Source: CAWGMT01 sp963823675
GTDB taxonomy: Bacteria > Planctomycetota > Planctomycetia > Isosphaerales > Isosphaeraceae
Length of the DNA stretch: 64,000 nt
Direction of reading: 5' to 3'
NCBI GenBank assembly: GCA_963823675.1
Contig: CAWGMT010000010.1
Span: 1 to 64,000 of the forward strand
This document shows positions 61,344 to 64,000 of this stretch, in pieces. Under the pieces are notes generated by a model, which was given only the letters and a program-made list of their open reading frames with translations, was not told the DNA's origin and did no database searches. A program made the translations under genes and the position numbers. Every line of letters starts with the position of its first letter. Positions within the stretch are counted from its first letter, which is position 1.

Positions 61344-62942
61344 ATGACCCAAGTTACTCTCATCACGGAATGGGATCGAACCTCGTATCCACCCGGGGAA
61401 GACTCGCTGGCCTATTGCCTGGCCAAGCTCCGCCTGGGCACCGACGAATTGTCGTCGGCGATTAGCCCAAAGAGCGATGGGCCTGGCGTCGACGTCGCTT
61501 TAGTGCTTGATGTCAGTGGGTCGATGGACAAGCCAAACCGATACCCACTGCTCTGCGACGCTGTGCGACGCCTCGTCATCGGGCTAGGACCCCAGGACTG
61601 GATCAGCGTCATCCTGTTCACTGATCGTTCAGAGACCGTGATCCCGTTCATGCCCGCGGAGGAAGCTGCGTCGGACCCCGACCAGATTATCCAGGCCATG
61701 AATGATTCGGGCTTGCTCTTCGGCCCCAGGACCAATCTCGCGCCAGGGTTACACCTCGCGTTGGAGGGGTTTCGATCGAGAGCGATTTTGGAAGGCCGTG
61801 CGCGCCGGACGTACGTCCTGACCGACGGCGAATTGCACGATGTGCCTGAATGTGAAAACGTGCTGACCGGGTTCCGCCCGCACTCGATCGAGGTGCACGT
61901 GTATGGATTCGGGGATGAATTCAACGCGGTCGCCCTGAAGTTGCTTGTATCCGATCAGATCGGCGGCACGGTTAAGCCGATTGTCAACGAGGAGGACATC
62001 ACGCGGACGTTCGCCCATGTCGCAGCGGTGAATCGGCGGTTGGTCGGCGCCGACGCCAGGCTGGAGGCCAGCTTCTCAGCAGACGTGGCATGCGGTGATG
62101 CCTGGCTATTCCAGCCGCAGGGGAGATACCTGGGAGCTATTCGGGATCGCCGGCTCGAGTACGTGATCGGTGGGATAGAAAGTGGGCGATGGTATTCGCT
62201 CTTGCTCGAGCTCCGGCTTCCTCCCGGTCCAGAGGCGGTCGGATTTGTGGAAGTCTCTTGGTCCGCGGGTGATGAGCGGGTCAACCGGCGAACGGAGATG
62301 ATTCCGGTCCGGACGGAAGGGGCATCCACCGTCGTTCCGGAAGTTCGGCGGGCACTGGACATTCTCCAAACACTTCGGGCGGCGAATGACTCGGCCGCCA
62401 AGCTCGCCTCGTACAAGGCCCGGCGGGAACTGGCCGTACTGGAAAATCGGGACCCCGAACTGATTGCGGCGCTGGACAAGTTGATCGCCGGCATGACCAC
62501 GCCGCCCCTCGAAGCGACGCTTCAAGCGGCAGAACCGGTGGCGCCCGGTCTACGACTCGGCACGCGCGTTGACCGGACGGCATTGGATCAGTGGACCGCA
62601 CTCCTACAACGGAGGACCGCGGAAGCCAGGCTGACTGAACGAGAGCGGTTGATTCTCGAATCGGACCCGTCCACCGCGCCGCCAGACTTCCGACCACGAA
62701 CCGAGTTTCCCGACGTTGAACTCATGTACGACCTCATGGACGTGCTCGCTGAGTCGGTCGCGTCCGGCTCGTCCCGGAATCGAGTCATCGAGCTGGCAGT
62801 GCTTGCATCGCGGAAACACATCTCGAAAAGGAGCGACAGGCAGCGGGCGATGACAATCTTGATTGAATTCAGCGAGGTGGTGGGAGTTCCGGCCGAGTTT
62901 CTCATCCAGCTCGCCGAGCGCGTCTTCGAAAGTGGTGGGTAG
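61344..62942 (+). CDS. von Willebrand factor A domain protein
   Basis: A 532-residue protein. After a short beta lead (VTLITEWDRTSYPPGED) the VWA domain starts at about residue 48; the MIDAS motif is complete as DVSGS (Asp56, Ser58, Ser60), followed by GPRTNLAPGL with the MIDAS Thr and YVLTDGELHD with the Asp. Residues about 235-330 form a beta domain and the C-terminal 200 residues are helical. No signal peptide or membrane segment, so cytoplasmic. A kinase gene starts one base after its stop and a third gene overlaps the kinase. VWA-kinase pairs occur in TerY-type and other conflict-related loci, which supports a metal-dependent adaptor role. Confidence 0.88.
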   Translation: MTQVTLITEWDRTSYPPGEDSLAYCLAKLRLGTDELSSAISPKSDGPGVDVALVLDVSGSMDKPNRYPLLCDAVRRLVIGLGPQDWISVILFTDRSETVIPFMPAEEAASDPDQIIQAMNDSGLLFGPRTNLAPGLHLALEGFRSRAILEGRARRTYVLTDGELHDVPECENVLTGFRPHSIEVHVYGFGDEFNAVALKLLVSDQIGGTVKPIVNEEDITRTFAHVAAVNRRLVGADARLEASFSADVACGDAWLFQPQGRYLGAIRDRRLEYVIGGIESGRWYSLLLELRLPPGPEAVGFVEVSWSAGDERVNRRTEMIPVRTEGASTVVPEVRRALDILQTLRAANDSAAKLASYKARRELAVLENRDPELIAALDKLIAGMTTPPLEATLQAAEPVAPGLRLGTRVDRTALDQWTALLQRRTAEARLTERERLILESDPSTAPPDFRPRTEFPDVELMYDLMDVLAESVASGSSRNRVIELAVLASRKHISKRSDRQRAMTILIEFSEVVGVPAEFLIQLAERVFESGG

Positions 62943-62943
62943 C

Positions 62944-63924
62944 TTGAGCAACGCTCCGGAACTTTACGACCAAATCGAGCAAGACAGGCGGCAGCGCTTG
63001 CGTCTATCGCTGGAAGCGAGCGAGTATCCGGGCTTGCTTCCGCTGCTCGACGCGGCGGGAGGGTCGGTGGTAAACGGAAATTACCAGATCGCCGGTCCGC
63101 TGGCGGTTGGCAGTCAGTTCATTGTCTGGATGGCGATCGATATCTCGACTGGTCGGTCGATCATTCTGAAACAGGGTCGGTTTGACTACCGCCATCCGGT
63201 GCGATACGGACGCGCGGATGCCGAAGGGGCCCGCGGGGTGATCCGCAGGGAGTACGACGTCCTCCGCGCGGACGAGTCCGCGACGCTGCCCAGGCCGCTC
63301 GCCCTGGTTGTCGCCGATTCCCCGGTGCCGGCCGCCGGCACGTTTCCAGCGCTGGCCCGAGATGAGGCATTCGTCGCGCAAGAATATATCCGTGGCCTTA
63401 CACTTACAGAACTCGCCCTCCGAGTCTGGCCGGAGCGTCCTGCGTCCGAGCGAGAGTTCGCGGTCGCCCGGCTGGCAAAGGAATTCGTCGCGTTCTGGGA
63501 GGCGCTCCACGCCGCGGGTTGGTTCTACGGCGACATGAGTGCCGACAATCTCCTGGTCGAGCGGTCCGGCAAGCTCCGGATGGTGGACGGCGGGAATGCC
63601 GTTCCCGTCGCCAACCACGTCATCCTGACAGGATTCACCCCCGCGTTTACTTCTCCCCGGATCTTCGCCGCTGCAACCCAAGGCCAACCGATCCTGGGCA
63701 CCCTGGCATCCGTCCTTCCGTCGCTCGGGAAGGTACTGCATTTCGCCCTGACCGGCCACGAACAGTTGAACGGCCGTCTCCCAGACCTCAACGACCCAGC
63801 CCTAGGGCATTATTCTCCGCACTGCCGCCTGGTGATGGAACTGCTCGCCGAGGCCGATGAGCGGCAAGAGAAGGCGGGGGCCGCACGGAACGCCGTTGCG
63901 TGTTGGAGGGAGGCGCGAGCGTGA
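62944..63924 (+). CDS. Protein kinase-like protein linked to the VWA gene (LanKC-like kinase fold)
   Basis: A 326-residue protein. The best start is the TTG at 62944, one base after the VWA stop, because no ATG fits. Kinase elements: YQIAGPLAVGSQFIVWMA (degenerate glycine loop), SIILKQGRF with Lys76, REYDVL with Glu103, AGWFYGDMSADNLLVE with catalytic Asp197 and Asn202, and RMVDGGNA with the metal-binding Asp215 (DGG instead of DFG). The viLKqgR...rREydvL spacing and the EYIRGLTLTELA hinge recall the kinase domain of class III/IV lanthipeptide synthetases more than Hanks-type kinases. No cyclase domain follows. Its stop overlaps the next start by four bases. Confidence 0.75.
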   Translation: MSNAPELYDQIEQDRRQRLRLSLEASEYPGLLPLLDAAGGSVVNGNYQIAGPLAVGSQFIVWMAIDISTGRSIILKQGRFDYRHPVRYGRADAEGARGVIRREYDVLRADESATLPRPLALVVADSPVPAAGTFPALARDEAFVAQEYIRGLTLTELALRVWPERPASEREFAVARLAKEFVAFWEALHAAGWFYGDMSADNLLVERSGKLRMVDGGNAVPVANHVILTGFTPAFTSPRIFAAATQGQPILGTLASVLPSLGKVLHFALTGHEQLNGRLPDLNDPALGHYSPHCRLVMELLAEADERQEKAGAARNAVACWREARA

Positions 63925-64000
63925 TCCACAACCGATCGACTCGGTATACCAATTCGTCGTACGACGATGGCGAGCCGCCCGTCGGGCGACCAGCCGCCGA
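63921..64000 (+). CDS. Start of a third gene in the VWA-kinase operon (partial)
   Basis: A GTG at 63921 overlaps the kinase stop (GTGA) and opens a frame to the window end (VIHNRSTRYTNSSYDDGEPP). Too short to identify. A phosphatase would be the expectation if this were a TerY-like triad. Confidence 0.45.
   Translation, partial: MIHNRSTRYTNSSYDDGEPPVGRPAA

Overview
The window looks like an accessory, heavily rearranged stretch of a GC-rich planctomycete chromosome, probably from an Isosphaera/Singulisphaera-like lineage. The support is family content only: an ECF sigma factor beside a Ser/Thr kinase, kinase-WD40 fusions, a GYF-domain protein, a CRTAC1-type FG-GAP/ASPIC protein, a Uma2 remnant, a small protein beside an HNH gene, and trypsin/WD40 proteins. 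I saw no rRNA, tRNA or CRISPR array.

The organising feature is comM (yifB, Mg-chelatase-like AAA+ ATPase). One intact copy lies at 29053-30588. At least eight partial copies, plus a ninth short 3' piece, lie at about 1530-1895 (A), 23252-23700 (B), 31281-31723 (C), 42042-42262 (D), 43521-43877 (E), 43931-44021 (E2), 49331-49852 (F), 51071-51219 (G) and 60657-61046 (H). All are on the + strand, and they delimit the gene modules. A, B, C and D are colinear and almost abut on the reference gene, as if one copy had been opened by successive insertions. The block between B and C is bounded by a perfect 28-bp direct repeat.

Modules: (0) 325-1006, a VapC-type toxin-antitoxin pair. (1) About 1896-23250: two CTQ-oxidase/flavoprotein (LodA/LodB-like) pairs, an M4 metalloprotease - unknown - CHAT protease operon ending in a strong hairpin, a membrane-anchored protein, a VioB-like ferritin-domain protein and a metzincin-type protein. 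(2) 23700-31280: decayed small genes, an IS630-family element with a -1 frameshift site, a Sel1-repeat protein, the intact comM, a small protein and an HNH remnant. (3) 31724-42041: a kinase and ECF sigma pair, a GYF protein and a kinase-WD40 protein. (4) 42263-43520: HNH mosaic and a RelE/ParE toxin with its antitoxin. (5) 44022-49330: transposase remnant, CRTAC1 protein, TPR-DUF4272 protein. (6) 49853-51070: PadR regulator and a broken membrane partner. (7) 51220-60656: three tandem trypsin-fold proteins (two lacking catalytic residues) and a patch of gene remnants. (8) From 61091: a small protein, a VWA protein and a kinase, with a third gene running off the end.

Many long genes carry a single apparent frameshift, several at short homopolymers. 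Sequencing error and real decay cannot be separated from this sequence alone, so these genes are given as joined loci with the break stated. Coordinates of comM pieces are by-eye alignments and may be off by several bases.
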